Shown one piece after another: positions 9,618 to 19,575 of a DNA stretch of 64,000 nt (position 1 is the first letter of the stretch; every line of letters begins with the position of its first letter). The notes beneath the pieces were generated by a model. It saw nothing but the letters and a program-made list of their open reading frames with translations, was not told where the DNA came from and made no database searches. This DNA comes from Lutibacter agarilyticus (GTDB taxonomy: Bacteria > Bacteroidota > Bacteroidia > Flavobacteriales > Flavobacteriaceae). Location: positions 186,001-250,000 of the forward strand of contig NZ_FZNT01000006.1 of assembly GCF_900188235.1 (NCBI RefSeq). Reading direction: 5' to 3'. Position numbers and translations under genes: made by a program.

Positions 9618-10530
9618 ACTTTGTTTTACCAATCTACGCGTATTTAAAAAACGTCATTCCCGTGAAAACGGGAATATTTTCCATAGGAATTCAGCACAAT
9701 TCCCCTCTAGAGCTGTGTATTGAACGTAGCTGAAATGAGAGGTTAGCGGTGTGTAGTTTTTAATGGAAAACCAACCAAACTAATGTCATCCTCGCGTATG
9801 CGGGGATCTTTTCAATTGAAACTAAAAAACAAGTTTGATTTTTTTTAATGTTAGTAGCGAACCGCCAACTTCTAACAACAGTTTTAGTAAGCATTCCGCA
9901 GTTAGCAGTCACTAAACCCCAAAACCAACCTACCAAGCAACCTGTATATTGCTAGACAAAGTAGGCGTTTTGTCATTTCGAATGCTAATGAGAAATCACA
10001 AAAAATTAAGCGTTAGATATACTTGAAATAAATCTGTCATTCCCAAGCTTGTACTAAGCGTAGCCGAAGTGTTGATTGAGGATCTTTACCATAGGAATTC
10101 AAAAGATATTTCATTCTTTTTTTCATTGTTAAAAAAAGAAAGCGACTTTAGGAGATTCACGAATACTTCATAAAATAATAAATGGGTGAGCTAACCAAAC
10201 AAATCTAGTCTGCTGAAAATCTCTTTAAAATACAATCCTTAAAAAAGACATGCGCTGAACTCGCTGTGCTCAAACAGCACCGCCTGTTTTCTCTTTCTTC
10301 GGAAGTATTTTCTACAGAAATATTCATAGGACGGTTTAAAACCAACAACCAAAAATCTGTCATTCCCAACCTTGTACTAAGCGTAGCTGAAATGTTGAGT
10401 GGTAATCTTTTCCTTAAACTATTTATAATCCGCGTTACTAACGCTACAATTCAACTTCAATTTATAAGCAGGCTGTCATTCCTGCGAAGGCAGAAATCCA
10501 TAAGTTAGCTGTAAAACTCCAAACTCTAAA
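9618..10530. repeat. Intergenic region with degenerate REP-like repeats
   Basis: About 0.9 kb without a credible gene. It contains several diverged versions of GTCATTCC-type repeats: near 9653 (cattcccgtgaaaacggga), 9785 (tcctcgcgtatgcggggat), 10038 and 10361 (both cattcccaa.cttgtactaa, followed by gcgtagc.gaa.tgttga) and 10477 (cattcctgcgaaggcagaa). Each can form a small hairpin. They look like decaying copies of one dispersed extragenic family. Confidence 0.65.
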
Positions 10531-11532
10531 TCAAATCACATTCACTTCAATTTCTAAAGATATAGTAAACGCATCTTTTACTTTTTGTTGAATTTTTTGA
10601 GCCAAGCTGTAAATTTCTTTACCAGTAGCATTGCCGTAATTAACCAATACCAATGCCTGATTTTCATGAATACCAGTATCACCAAAACGTTTTCCTTTAA
10701 ATCCGCACTGTTCTATAAGCCAGCCAGCAGGTACTTTTATTTCATTCTCTGAAACAACATAATGTGGTGCGTTAGGATACTTTTTTTGTAATACTTCAAA
10801 AGTATTTTTAGTAATTACAGGGTTTTTAAAAAAACTGCCGCTATTACCAATTTTAGCAGGATCAGGTAATTTACGTTCTCTAATAGCAATTATAGTGTCA
10901 GAGATATCTTTTAAGGTCGGATTTTCAATAGCTTTCAATCCTTCTTTTATAGCGCCATAAGAAATATTAAAGTTGTGCTTATGTTTAGTCAGTTTAAAAG
11001 TAACAGATGTAATAATATACTTTCCTTTTAATTCATTTTTAAAAACCGAATTTCGATATCCAAAATTACATTCTTTGTTGTTAAACACACGCAACTTTCC
11101 CGTTTCAATTTCCAAAGCTTCTAATTGGTGAAACGTATCTTTGATTTCAACACCATAGGCCCCAATATTTTGAATAGGAGAGGTGCCCACATTTCCTGGG
11201 ATTAAAGATAAGTTTTCTAAACCGCCATAGTTTTGAGAAATACACCAAATAACAAAATCATGCCAATTTTCGCCAGCTTCCGCAGTAACAAAAACGCTAT
11301 CTTTCTCAGTTTCATTAACAATAATTCCTTTGAAGTCTAAATGTATTACTAAGTCTTCAATAGTTTTAGTTAACAGCATATTACTACCACCGCTTATTAA
11401 AAACAACTCTTTTTCAGTAGCAACTATTTTTTTTAATTCGAGTAAAGAATTAACGGTAACAAAACGTTTCGCTTGTACATCAATACCAAACGTATTATAA
11501 GGTTTTAAGGATATGTTTTCTTGAATTTTCAA
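10531..11532 (-). CDS. murB: UDP-N-acetylenolpyruvoylglucosamine reductase
   Basis: An FAD enzyme that reduces UDP-GlcNAc-enolpyruvate to UDP-MurNAc for peptidoglycan. It begins KIQENISLKPYNTFGI, has the FAD-binding LFLISGGSNMLL and LSLIPGNVGTSPIQNIGAYG, and the catalytic region NSGSFFKNP. The start codon is TTG, directly after the TAA of the upstream aminotransferase, so the two genes abut and are probably translationally coupled. At 333 aa it is a normal length. Confidence 0.95.
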   Translation of the reverse strand: MKIQENISLKPYNTFGIDVQAKRFVTVNSLLELKKIVATEKELFLISGGSNMLLTKTIEDLVIHLDFKGIIVNETEKDSVFVTAEAGENWHDFVIWCISQNYGGLENLSLIPGNVGTSPIQNIGAYGVEIKDTFHQLEALEIETGKLRVFNNKECNFGYRNSVFKNELKGKYIITSVTFKLTKHKHNFNISYGAIKEGLKAIENPTLKDISDTIIAIRERKLPDPAKIGNSGSFFKNPVITKNTFEVLQKKYPNAPHYVVSENEIKVPAGWLIEQCGFKGKRFGDTGIHENQALVLVNYGNATGKEIYSLAQKIQQKVKDAFTISLEIEVNVI

Positions 11533-12729
11533 TTAGTTCTTGTATTTTGAAAGGGCAATTTTTAAAAGTTCTACAGATCGTTTTAAATCTTCTTTTTTTA
11601 ATACATACGCAATTCGAACCTGATTTAATCCAAGTCCCGGTGTAGTGTAAAAACCAGCAGCAGGAGCTACCATAACTGTTTGATTGTTATCTGAAAAATC
11701 CTCTAACAGCCACTGCGAAAATTTTTCAGCATCATCCACAGGTAATTCTACCATACAGTAAAAAGCACCCATTGGTTTTGTAGCTTTTACGCCTTCAATC
11801 TTGTTTAATTCTTCAATTAATAAATTTCTTCGACTTTTGTATTCCACAATTACTTCATCAAAATAAGATGTTGGTGTATCTAAGGCTGCCTCACTAGCTA
11901 TTTGTGCATAGGTTGGCGGACTTAAACGTGCTTGTGCAAATTTTTTAGCGGTTGTTAAAACGTCTTTATTTCTTGAAATTAGATACCCAATACGTGCGCC
12001 ACACATACTATAACGTTTAGAAACAGAATCAATTAAAATACCGTGTTCTTCTAATCCAAAATCTCCTAAAATAGAATGGTGTTTTGCACCTTTATTATAA
12101 ATAAACTCTCTATATACTTCATCTGCAATTAAAAAGATGTCATGTTTTTTAACTAGAGCAGCCAATTGTTGTATTTCTTCTTTTGAATAACAATAGCCTG
12201 TTGGATTGCCAGGGTTGCAAATTAATATTGCCTTGGTTTTTGATGTAATTAATGTTTCAAAATCTTCAATATCAGGTAGTGCAAAGTTATTTTCAATTTT
12301 AGAAGTAATTGGAATTATTTTTACACTTAATGATGACGAAAAACCATTATAATTTGCGTAAAATGGTTCAGGTATAATAATTTCATCTCCTGGATCTGTA
12401 ATACTTCCAAGCGCAAATAATAAAGCTTCAGAACCCCCAGTAGTTATAATAATATCTTCAGCCTTTAGTTTTATATTGCTTTTAGCAAAATAATGATTTG
12501 CCAATTTTTCACGGTAACTTTCTGATCCGTCTGTATTGCTATATGCCAATACTTCAATCGTGTTATTTTTTACAGCTTCTAATGCACAACTAGGTGATTT
12601 AACATCGGGTTGACCAATGTTTAAATGAAAAACTTCAATGCCTTTGCTCTTTGCTTTTTCAGCAAATGGAACAAGTTTTCTTATGGGTGATTCGGGCATA
12701 TTTTTACCCGTATTTGAAATTTTTGGCAT
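11533..12729 (-). CDS. Class I/II PLP-dependent aminotransferase
   Basis: A 398-residue fold-type I aminotransferase of the aspartate/aromatic type. Signatures: LNIGQPDVKSP near the N-terminus, ICNPGNPTGYCYS, the Asp-Tyr region ADEVYREF, and the PLP lysine in DSVSKRYSMCGARIGY (about residue 240). The substrate cannot be fixed from sequence alone. It shares a transcript with murB. Confidence 0.85.
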   Translation of the reverse strand: MPKISNTGKNMPESPIRKLVPFAEKAKSKGIEVFHLNIGQPDVKSPSCALEAVKNNTIEVLAYSNTDGSESYREKLANHYFAKSNIKLKAEDIIITTGGSEALLFALGSITDPGDEIIIPEPFYANYNGFSSSLSVKIIPITSKIENNFALPDIEDFETLITSKTKAILICNPGNPTGYCYSKEEIQQLAALVKKHDIFLIADEVYREFIYNKGAKHHSILGDFGLEEHGILIDSVSKRYSMCGARIGYLISRNKDVLTTAKKFAQARLSPPTYAQIASEAALDTPTSYFDEVIVEYKSRRNLLIEELNKIEGVKATKPMGAFYCMVELPVDDAEKFSQWLLEDFSDNNQTVMVAPAAGFYTTPGLGLNQVRIAYVLKKEDLKRSVELLKIALSKYKN

Positions 12730-12881
12730 ATTTCTGAAATTTAATTAGAATTAATCACAAATTTGCGAAAATTTATTCAGATACCTTCAAGTTTTCAATG
12801 ATTTGTTAAAGGTTAAAGTTTTCATAAAAGTTGCATAAATTGAGGATAAAATGTTAAATTAATAGTTTATACTTCAAAATT

Positions 12882-14231
12882 TTGAAAAACATATACACAC
12901 ATATCATTTTTATAGGTTTTATCTTTTTATTTTCTTTAGAGATAAACGCTCAAAGAGATTTTATGCTGCAAAATGGCATAGAAAAACAAACGATTTCATT
13001 TAAATTATTAAGCAATTTAATTGTATTTCCAATGCAGGTAAATGGGAAAGAATTAAATTTTATTTTAGATTCTGGGGTGGGTGCAACCATTCTTTTTAAT
13101 TTAAATCCTAGTGACTCTTTGAATCTTCGGAATATTGAAAAAATAAAACTGCAAGGTTTGGGGCAAGAAGCACCTGTTGATGCTATTTTATCTAGAGGAA
13201 ACGAATTAAGTTTAACCAATATAAAAAGTAATAATGAAAAACTATATGTTATTTTTAATGATGGTTTCGATTTATCTTCAAAATTAGGGACAACAATTCA
13301 TGGAATTATTGGGTACGAACTTTTTAAGAGCTTTACCATTCGTATTAATTACAGTTCGCGTAGACTCACCTTCTACGATACTGCTTTTTACGAATATAAA
13401 ATTTGTAAAAATTGTGAAGTTTTTCCACTAGAGTTTAATATGATGAAACCCTACATAAATGTAGCCGTTGTTTTAAAGGAAGCACCTACCAAAAAAGTAC
13501 CTGTAAAATTATTGATAGATTCTGGAGGAAGCGATGCTATGTGGTTGTTTGAAAATTCGCATCCAGATATTGTACCGCCTTTAAATTATTTTGAAGACTA
13601 TTTAGGTGAAGGTTTGAGTGGTGTTATTTATGGAAAAAGAACAATGATTGAAAGTTTACAAATTGGAAAGTTTTTATTGAAGAACCCAACAGTTTCATAT
13701 CCAGATTCTTTGTCGGTAGCACACGCTTTAAGGTTTGAAGAACGAAACGGCAGTTTGGGAGCAAGCATCTTAAAACGATTTGTAGTAACATTTGATTATA
13801 AAAATAACCGATTATTATTGAAAAAAGGCGGCCACTTTAACGATGCTTTTAGGTACAATATGAGCGGTATTGAATTGGTGTATAATGGTAAGGTGTTGGT
13901 GAAAGAAAAAGAAGCCTATAATACTTTAGGGGCTTATGGAGAGAATCAGCAAGCATCAAATACTACAGTTAGCATCAATACCAATTATAAATATACCTTT
14001 AAACCAACCTATAAAATTTACAAAGTTAGTCCAGGTTCACCTGCAGCAATAGCCGGAATAAAAGATGGAGATGTTTTAATTAAAATAAATGGTAAATATA
14101 CCTTCAATTTAAAATTAGAAGAAATTGTACACCAGTTTTATCAAAAAGAAAATACAAAAATTAATGTGGTTATTGAAAGGAATGGAATAGATTATCAATA
14201 CAGTTTTAGATTGAAAAATCAGTTAAAATAA
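12882..14231 (+). CDS. Exported retropepsin-like aspartyl protease with PDZ domain
   Basis: A 449-residue protein with a signal peptide (residues 1-23). It has two aspartyl-protease-like motifs, FILDSGVGATIL (about residue 62) and LLIDSGGSDAMWL (about 208), and a C-terminal PDZ domain (YKVSPGSPAAIAGIKDGDVLIKING, about 380-405). It starts at TTG 12882; no better ATG exists before the signal peptide. This architecture is common in Bacteroidota and acts in the periplasm; the substrate is unknown. A clear terminator follows. Confidence 0.8.
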   Translation: MKNIYTHIIFIGFIFLFSLEINAQRDFMLQNGIEKQTISFKLLSNLIVFPMQVNGKELNFILDSGVGATILFNLNPSDSLNLRNIEKIKLQGLGQEAPVDAILSRGNELSLTNIKSNNEKLYVIFNDGFDLSSKLGTTIHGIIGYELFKSFTIRINYSSRRLTFYDTAFYEYKICKNCEVFPLEFNMMKPYINVAVVLKEAPTKKVPVKLLIDSGGSDAMWLFENSHPDIVPPLNYFEDYLGEGLSGVIYGKRTMIESLQIGKFLLKNPTVSYPDSLSVAHALRFEERNGSLGASILKRFVVTFDYKNNRLLLKKGGHFNDAFRYNMSGIELVYNGKVLVKEKEAYNTLGAYGENQQASNTTVSINTNYKYTFKPTYKIYKVSPGSPAAIAGIKDGDVLIKINGKYTFNLKLEEIVHQFYQKENTKINVVIERNGIDYQYSFRLKNQLK

Positions 14232-14260
14232 AAAGACTTTCCGTTAAGAAAGCCTTTTTT
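14230..14260 (+). terminator. Bidirectional Rho-independent terminator
   Basis: AAAAGACTTTC and GAAAGCCTTTTTT pair around CGTTAA and are followed by T residues on the plus strand and preceded by A residues. It lies between two convergent genes and can serve both. Confidence 0.75.
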
Positions 14261-14282
14261 AAATATTATAAAAATCGATGTT

Positions 14283-14735
14283 TTACTTTGAAGAAACAGT
14301 TGATTTTGCTTTTTCTACTGGTGATTCAGGTTTTAAAACAATTCCTTTAATTCGTAATTTTTTAGTAGGTTCCGAAGCATTTGAATAAACAGTAATCATT
14401 TTTGAAAAACCGCCCTGTCTGTTCGTAGCGTATTTTACTTCAATTTCACCACTTGCTCCAGGCATAATAGGATCAGTTGGTTTCTTAGGCACCGTACACC
14501 CACAGCTAGATTGAATTCTACTAATTACTAAAGGTGATTTTCCCACATTTTTAAATTTAAAAACACGTAAACCATCAGCATTCAACTCAATTTTTCCATA
14601 ATCAATTACATCTGTTTCAAACTCAAATACAGGCGCATTAGGGTCTATAACAGTTTCAGTTACTTGTTTTTCTTGTGCATTCATTGAGATTGTTAGTAAT
14701 CCAACAAATAAAAGTGTCATTATTTTTCTCATCAT
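14283..14735 (-). CDS. DUF1573 exported protein
   Basis: A 150-residue protein with a signal peptide (residues 1-20). The DUF1573 core is VFEFETDVIDYGKIE, FKNVGKSPLVISRIQSSCGC and PGASGEIEVKY, an Ig-like fold with a conserved SSCGCT. Probably periplasmic; the function is unknown. It is convergent with the protease gene. Confidence 0.85.
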   Translation of the reverse strand: MMRKIMTLLFVGLLTISMNAQEKQVTETVIDPNAPVFEFETDVIDYGKIELNADGLRVFKFKNVGKSPLVISRIQSSCGCTVPKKPTDPIMPGASGEIEVKYATNRQGGFSKMITVYSNASEPTKKLRIKGIVLKPESPVEKAKSTVSSK

Positions 14736-14807
14736 TTTTAATTTTAAAATGTAAAGTTAGTTATTTTTTTATGCTTTCAAAATATTTTATGTTAATGCTT
14801 ATAATTG

Positions 14808-14815
14808 TACATTTG
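14808..14815 (+). promoter_or_regulatory. Candidate -7 box upstream of valS
   Basis: TACATTTG fits TAnnTTTG, about 30 bp before the valS start. No clear -33 TTTG partner was seen. Confidence 0.35.
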
Positions 14816-14845
14816 CAAACTTAGTTTACAAATATTAGACCAAAA

Positions 14846-17476
14846 ATGAGTTTAGCAACAAAATACAATCCACAAGACGTAGAAGACAAGTGGTATGATT
14901 ACTGGATGAAGAATAATTATTTTCATTCAACACCTAATGAAAAAGAACCTTATACTATAGTAATTCCACCACCAAATGTAACTGGTGTTTTACATATGGG
15001 GCATATGTTAAATAATACCATTCAAGATGTATTGATTAGACGCGCCCGTTTAAAAGGTAAAAATGCTTGTTGGGTGCCAGGAACCGATCACGCTTCTATT
15101 GCTACTGAAGCAAAAGTGGTTGCTAAATTAAAAGAACAAGGAATTAATAAATCTGATTTAACTCGTGATGAATTTTTAAAACACGCATGGGATTGGACAG
15201 ATGAGCATGGTGGAATTATTTTAGAACAACTTAAAAAATTGGGAGCTTCTTGCGATTGGGATCGTACGAAGTTCACCATGGATGCTGATTTAAGTGAAGC
15301 TGTTGCTAAAGTTTTTATTGATTTGTATAATAAAGGCTTAATTTACCGTGGGTATAGAATGGTCAATTGGGATCCTTCTGCAAAAACAACCTTGTCTGAT
15401 GAAGAAGTTATTTTTGAAGAGAAACAAGGGAATCTATACTATTTAAATTATAAAATTGAAGGAAGTGATGAGTTGTTAACCATTGCAACTACACGTCCTG
15501 AAACAATATTAGGAGATACCGCTATTTGTATCAATCCAAATGATGAACGTTTTACGCATTTAAAAGGAAAGAAAGCTATTGTTCCTATTGTTGGTAGAGT
15601 CATTCCTATTATTGAAGACGAATATGTTGATATTGAATTTGGTACAGGTTGTCTAAAAGTTACACCTGCACACGATCAAAACGATAAAGTATTAGGTGAA
15701 AAACACAACCTTGAAGTAATTGATATTTTTAATGATGATGCTTCTTTAAATTCTTTTGGATTGCATTATGAAGGAAAAGATCGTTTTGTAGTTAGAAAAG
15801 AAATCACCAAAGAATTAGAAGAAATTGGTTGTTTAGTGAAAATTGAACAACATATGCATAAAGTAGGTACTTCTGAAAGAACAAAAGTAGTAATTGAACC
15901 TAAAATTTCTGCACAATGGTTTTTAAAAATGGAAACTATTGTAGAACCTGCTCTAAAAGCGGTGTTAGAAGATGAAGAAATTCACTTTTTTCCAAAGCAT
16001 TACAATAGTACTTACAAACATTGGTTAGAAAATATCCGTGATTGGAATATTTCTCGTCAGTTATGGTGGGGACACCAAATTCCTGCTTATTTTTATGGAG
16101 ATGGAGTAGAAGATTTTGTAATTGCGCAATCTATTGAAGAAGCATTGGAATTGGCAAAACAAAAAACCAACAACCAACAGTTGACCCTGAATGATATTAC
16201 ACAAGATCCTGATGCATTGGATACTTGGTTTTCTTCTTGGTTATGGCCAATATCAGTTTTCGACGGAATTAGAAATCCTGATAATGAAGAAATTGAATAT
16301 TATTATCCAACCAACGATTTAGTTACAGGACCAGATATTATTTTCTTTTGGGTAGCTCGTATGATTTTTGCTGGATACGAATTTAGAAATGAAAAACCTT
16401 TTACCAATGTATATTTTACAGGAATTGTACGTGATGGTAAAGGACGAAAAATGTCAAAATCTTTAGGGAATTCACCTGATCCAATTGGATTGATTGAAAA
16501 ATATGGTGCTGATGGGGTGCGTGTAGGAATGTTATTGTGTTCTGCTGCAGGAAATGATTTACTATTTGATGAAGATTTATGTGCTCAAGGACGTAATTTC
16601 TCGAATAAAATTTGGAACGCCTTCCGTTTGATTAAAGGATGGGAAGTTTCTGAAACTATTGAACAACCACAATCGGCTAAAATAGCCATTGAATGGTATC
16701 AAGCTAAGTTTCAACAAACATTGGTTGAACTAGAAAAATCATTCAATCAATACAGAGTAAGTGAAGCTTTAATGAGCATTTACAAATTAATTTGGGACGA
16801 TTTTTCTTCTTGGTTCTTAGAAATGGTAAAACCAGCTTATCAACAACCAATTGATGCGGTAACCTTAAAAGCAGTGATTTCATTTTTAGAAGACAATTTA
16901 AAAGTGTTGCATCCATATATGCCATTTATTTCCGAAGAAATTTGGCAACATATTTCAGATAGAACTCCGGAAGAAGCCTTGATTATTGCTGAATATCCAA
17001 AAATGACGGAAGTAAATGAAAGTATCATTCAGAACTTTAAAGTAGCTTCAGAGGTAATCTCAGGAATTAGAAATATTAGAAAAGAAAAGAACATTGCCTT
17101 TAAAAATGAAATAGAGTTCTCAGTGTTAAATAACGACCAAATAAATACTGATTTTGATGCAGTAATTGAAAAACTAGGAAACTTGTCTGGTATTACTTAT
17201 GTAGATGAGAAAGTTGATGGAGCGTTGAGTTTTAGAGTAAAATCGAATGAGTATTTTATTCCTATGGGTGATGCCATTGATGTGGAAGCTGAAAAAGCGA
17301 AGTTGCAAGAAGAATTAAAATACAATGAAGGTTTCTTAAAATCTGTTCAAAAGAAATTAAGCAACGAACGTTTTGTAAACAATGCACCAGCACAAGTAAT
17401 TACAAACGAACGAAAAAAAGAAGCAGATGCCTTGGCAAAAATTGAAACGATAAAAGCGAGTTTAAACAGCTTGTAA
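14846..17476 (+). CDS. valS: Valine--tRNA ligase
   Basis: Class I synthetase charging tRNA-Val. HIGH-like motif [12 protein letters not shown] (about residue 45), tryptophan-rich editing and catalytic regions, KMSKSLGNS (about residue 535), the anticodon-binding domain, and a C-terminal coiled coil (from about residue 808). At 876 aa the length is normal. It is the last core gene before the cassette array, whose first remnant site begins about 110 bp after the stop codon. Confidence 0.97.
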   Translation: MSLATKYNPQDVEDKWYDYWMKNNYFHSTPNEKEPYTIVIPPPNVTGVLHMGHMLNNTIQDVLIRRARLKGKNACWVPGTDHASIATEAKVVAKLKEQGINKSDLTRDEFLKHAWDWTDEHGGIILEQLKKLGASCDWDRTKFTMDADLSEAVAKVFIDLYNKGLIYRGYRMVNWDPSAKTTLSDEEVIFEEKQGNLYYLNYKIEGSDELLTIATTRPETILGDTAICINPNDERFTHLKGKKAIVPIVGRVIPIIEDEYVDIEFGTGCLKVTPAHDQNDKVLGEKHNLEVIDIFNDDASLNSFGLHYEGKDRFVVRKEITKELEEIGCLVKIEQHMHKVGTSERTKVVIEPKISAQWFLKMETIVEPALKAVLEDEEIHFFPKHYNSTYKHWLENIRDWNISRQLWWGHQIPAYFYGDGVEDFVIAQSIEEALELAKQKTNNQQLTLNDITQDPDALDTWFSSWLWPISVFDGIRNPDNEEIEYYYPTNDLVTGPDIIFFWVARMIFAGYEFRNEKPFTNVYFTGIVRDGKGRKMSKSLGNSPDPIGLIEKYGADGVRVGMLLCSAAGNDLLFDEDLCAQGRNFSNKIWNAFRLIKGWEVSETIEQPQSAKIAIEWYQAKFQQTLVELEKSFNQYRVSEALMSIYKLIWDDFSSWFLEMVKPAYQQPIDAVTLKAVISFLEDNLKVLHPYMPFISEEIWQHISDRTPEEALIIAEYPKMTEVNESIIQNFKVASEVISGIRNIRKEKNIAFKNEIEFSVLNNDQINTDFDAVIEKLGNLSGITYVDEKVDGALSFRVKSNEYFIPMGDAIDVEAEKAKLQEELKYNEGFLKSVQKKLSNERFVNNAPAQVITNERKKEADALAKIETIKASLNSL

Positions 17477-17561
17477 AAAACGGTACATTAGCTAAGGATG
17501 GCGAATGTTGTAGACACTCCATCAATTAGTATATCACTGATTTGATTAGAATTCGAATCGG

Positions 17562-17587
17562 TTGACACTTTTACGGGATAGTGTCAA
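17562..17587. terminator. Hairpin at the array boundary
   Basis: TTGACACT pairs with AGTGTCAA around a ten-base loop, followed by ATTTTAT. It lies between valS and the truncated first cassette site and could stop transcription from either side. Confidence 0.45.
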
Positions 17588-17603
17588 ATTTTATGAGTTG
17601 TTG
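17586..17603 (-). repeat. attC-like site S1 (truncated)
   Basis: Only the right arm of the family A palindrome remains (AAATTTTATGAGTTGTT), merged into the boundary hairpin. It marks the distal end of the array next to valS. The left arm and centre are missing. Confidence 0.7.
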
Positions 17604-17616
17604 GCAATTGTAATTT

Positions 17617-17910
17617 TTATAATATATTTTTCAAATCTTGACGTCCAATTAATGCCATAATCTCAACAACTTTATCATTCTCATTAATTTTAAAATAAAT
17701 AGAATCTGAACCACAGACACATTTTCGATATCCTATTTTGATATAATCAACTGAGTCAAAAGAATATGGGTTTTTAGATATTACATCAAAATACTCAAAA
17801 AATGAATTAAAATATTTATCCGCTTGTCTTTCTCCAAATGTTTTTATTCCGTAATGATGAATTCTTATTAAATTTTCTTTTGCTGTATTACTCAGTCTAT
17901 AATTTGTCAT
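17617..17910 (-). CDS. ParE/RelE-type toxin
   Basis: A 97-residue protein of the RelE/ParE superfamily: YRLSNTAKENLIRIHHYGIKTFGERQADKY, the GYRKCVCGSDSIYFKI strand region and VEIMALIGRQDLKNIL. ParE toxins poison gyrase, but related folds cleave mRNA. It overlaps the antitoxin gene by 14 bp. It forms cassette C1, the most distal in the array; toxin-antitoxin cassettes are well known as stabilisers of large integrons. Confidence 0.85.
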   Translation of the reverse strand: MTNYRLSNTAKENLIRIHHYGIKTFGERQADKYFNSFFEYFDVISKNPYSFDSVDYIKIGYRKCVCGSDSIYFKINENDKVVEIMALIGRQDLKNIL

Positions 17911-18142
17911 TTAATAATGATTTTGATTGAGCTAAAATTTGTTCTTTGGAATCAGAAGTGAATCCACTTTTCTCAGCTCTTTCAAGTTTAGAACTAATCC
18001 AATCAATTTGAGCTTGTTGTTTTCTTGCTTGTCTAATCAAATCATTGACTAATTCACTTTTACTTGAATATTCTTTATTTTCAATTTGAGCCTTTAACCA
18101 ATTATCATTCGGTTCTGTAAATGAAATACTTTGTCTTGCCAT
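17897..18142 (-). CDS. ParD-type antitoxin
   Basis: An 81-residue protein with the ribbon-helix-helix start ISFTEPNDNWLKAQI followed by YSSKSELVNDLIRQARKQQ, typical of ParD, and a toxin-binding C-terminal helix. It lies upstream of and overlaps the ParE gene, as usual. RHH antitoxins normally repress their own operon. Confidence 0.85.
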   Translation of the reverse strand: MARQSISFTEPNDNWLKAQIENKEYSSKSELVNDLIRQARKQQAQIDWISSKLERAEKSGFTSDSKEQILAQSKSLLNDKL

Positions 18143-18229
18143 AATTATCTATTTTGATGTAAATTTACACCAAAAATGTATTCAATCCAAATTTTCTTTA
18201 TAAGTTGAATTTTAATCTTTATAGTTGCC

Positions 18230-18353
18230 AACGGTCTAGAATATGGGAAGTTGCGGGTTTGAAATTGTAATTTTCCGATGTTTAAATTTAAGTTTTTTAC
18301 GTTTGAGAAACATTCTATATTATTGGATTTAGCAATTTTTTATATGCATTGTT
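18230..18353 (-). repeat. attC-like site S2 (family B)
   Basis: 124 bp. Arms GAATATGGGAAGTTGC and GCAATTTTTTATATGC can pair. Cassette C1 to its left has private ends GTTGGCAA ... TTGCCAAC; C2 to its right begins GTTGTAACACGTT. Confidence 0.85.
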
Positions 18354-18364
18354 GTAACACGTTT

Positions 18365-18916
18365 TTAATTTGAATCGAGTATTTTTTTCTTTTCATCTTG
18401 GTATTCTTTTTCTGTTAATACGCCTTCATCAAGCAGTTTTTTTAATTCTCGTAATTTGTCGTATTTAGTTAGTTCACTATTATTCTCATTTTTTTTACTT
18501 GAAATAATCACTTTCTCATTTTTAAATGTCTTTCCACAATTTTCTATTTCACATAATTTGATTGCCTTTTCTATGTCTAAATAATGATTATATGTTAAGG
18601 TTGTAGTAGGTCCAGTAACAACAAATTCTACTATATTATATCCTACGTATCCTTCGTATTTAATGATTTTTAGAATTGTTAGGTCGACACCTTGATTTGC
18701 AGGAGTTAATTTATCTTTATCTAAACCTCCGAAAATCCCATATCTAATAGACTCAAATTTCAAATCTTTTCGAGATCCTTTAGTTAGTTTTATTTGATCA
18801 CCAATTTTATAAGTTACTTCATTTGATGCTTTGTAATTTTTAAGTTTTACTTTTTTTTGAGCAAAACTTAAATTTACAGATAAGATCAAAATAATTATTA
18901 TAGTAAATTTTCTCAT
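18365..18916 (-). CDS. Exported protein with C-terminal SHOCT-like motif
   Basis: About 183 residues with a signal peptide (MRKFTIIIILILSVNLSFAQ). The body contains VTYKIGDQIKLTKGS and IEKAIKLCEIENC, shared with the neighbouring gene. The C-terminus (KYDKLRELKKLLDEGVLTEKEY, split here at about residues 148-169) is a SHOCT motif. The start is set at 18916, inside the TAA-proximal gap after the upstream gene. It is the second gene of cassette C2, a tandem paralogue of the first. Confidence 0.65.
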   Translation of the reverse strand: MRKFTIIIILILSVNLSFAQKKVKLKNYKASNEVTYKIGDQIKLTKGSRKDLKFESIRYGIFGGLDKDKLTPANQGVDLTILKIIKYEGYVGYNIVEFVVTGPTTTLTYNHYLDIEKAIKLCEIENCGKTFKNEKVIISSKKNENNSELTKYDKLRELKKLLDEGVLTEKEYQDEKKKILDSN

Positions 18917-18939
18917 TGTAATATTTTTAAAAATTCTTA

Positions 18940-19329
18940 TTATTCGATACAATCTTCAATTTCACAGGTTAAAATAGCATTTTGAATGTCTAAGGTATAA
19001 TTTTTAAATCCTTGCCCAGACACAACAAAGTACACACCTTTTATAAGTTTCATATTATAGCGTTCAATTTTTTTTATTGTTATGAATTTGTCAGAATATT
19101 CTTTTGATAAATTTTCGTGTAATACATGGTTAACTTTGTTTAAGAAGTACACATATTCAAATTCTCCATTTGCAATTGACCCTTTCTTTAGTTTTATAGT
19201 ATCACCTATTTTGTATGTAATTCCATTTAGAGCTTCAAATTCATTGAGTTTATCATAACTCTTTTGAGCAATTAAAAAATTAACATTCAATAACAGTATT
19301 ACGAAAAAAGCGGTTTTTTTTATATTCAT
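18940..19329 (-). CDS. Exported paralogue of the adjacent SHOCT protein
   Basis: A 129-residue protein with a signal peptide (MNIKKTAFFVILLLNVNFLI). It shares the pattern ITYKIGDTIKLKKGS and IQNAILTCEIEDC with the downstream gene but lacks the SHOCT tail. The two genes form cassette C2. No function is known. Confidence 0.6.
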   Translation of the reverse strand: MNIKKTAFFVILLLNVNFLIAQKSYDKLNEFEALNGITYKIGDTIKLKKGSIANGEFEYVYFLNKVNHVLHENLSKEYSDKFITIKKIERYNMKLIKGVYFVVSGQGFKNYTLDIQNAILTCEIEDCIE

Positions 19330-19414
19330 AATTTATGTGTGTTTCGTTTTAATGTGTTACAACGGGCTTCTTTATTTAGCCTTATTAAATAAAGCATATT
19401 AACTTTACTAAGAA

Positions 19415-19551
19415 ACAAGAGGAGAACTAAAACGGGTTTTAGACTAAAGCTCTCTTATAAGTATTAGTCCTCTTGTCTCTCTTAGGTTGCTTAGGACCAT
19501 TTGGAATACTAGGTTTAATTAGAACCCATTAAAGGTAATAGTCATAGCAAC
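19415..19551 (+). ncRNA. Putative bridge RNA of IS110 copy 1
   Basis: ACAAGAGGA (19415-19423) pairs with TCCTCTTGT (19468-19476) and encloses a loop containing AACGGGTT (19431-19438) and CTTATAAG (19454-19461). These match the two halves of the attC-like target AACGGGCTTTTATAAG. A second stem, GTTGCT (19486-19491) with AGCAAC (19546-19551), encloses TTGGAATAC (from 19501), the right-end sequence of copy 2, and TTAAAGG, which can pair with left-end TCTTTA. The structure follows the known bridge-RNA plan. It was folded by eye only. Confidence 0.7.
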
Positions 19552-19575
19552 AATTATTAATTTAATTATAAAAAT

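Noticed and set aside
10266..10508. An 80-residue plus-strand ORF in the gap before murB
   Set aside because: It is made of REP-like repeat sequence and has no protein-like composition.
16743..17028. Minus-strand ORFs inside valS and other core genes
   Set aside because: They are antisense shadows of well-supported genes.
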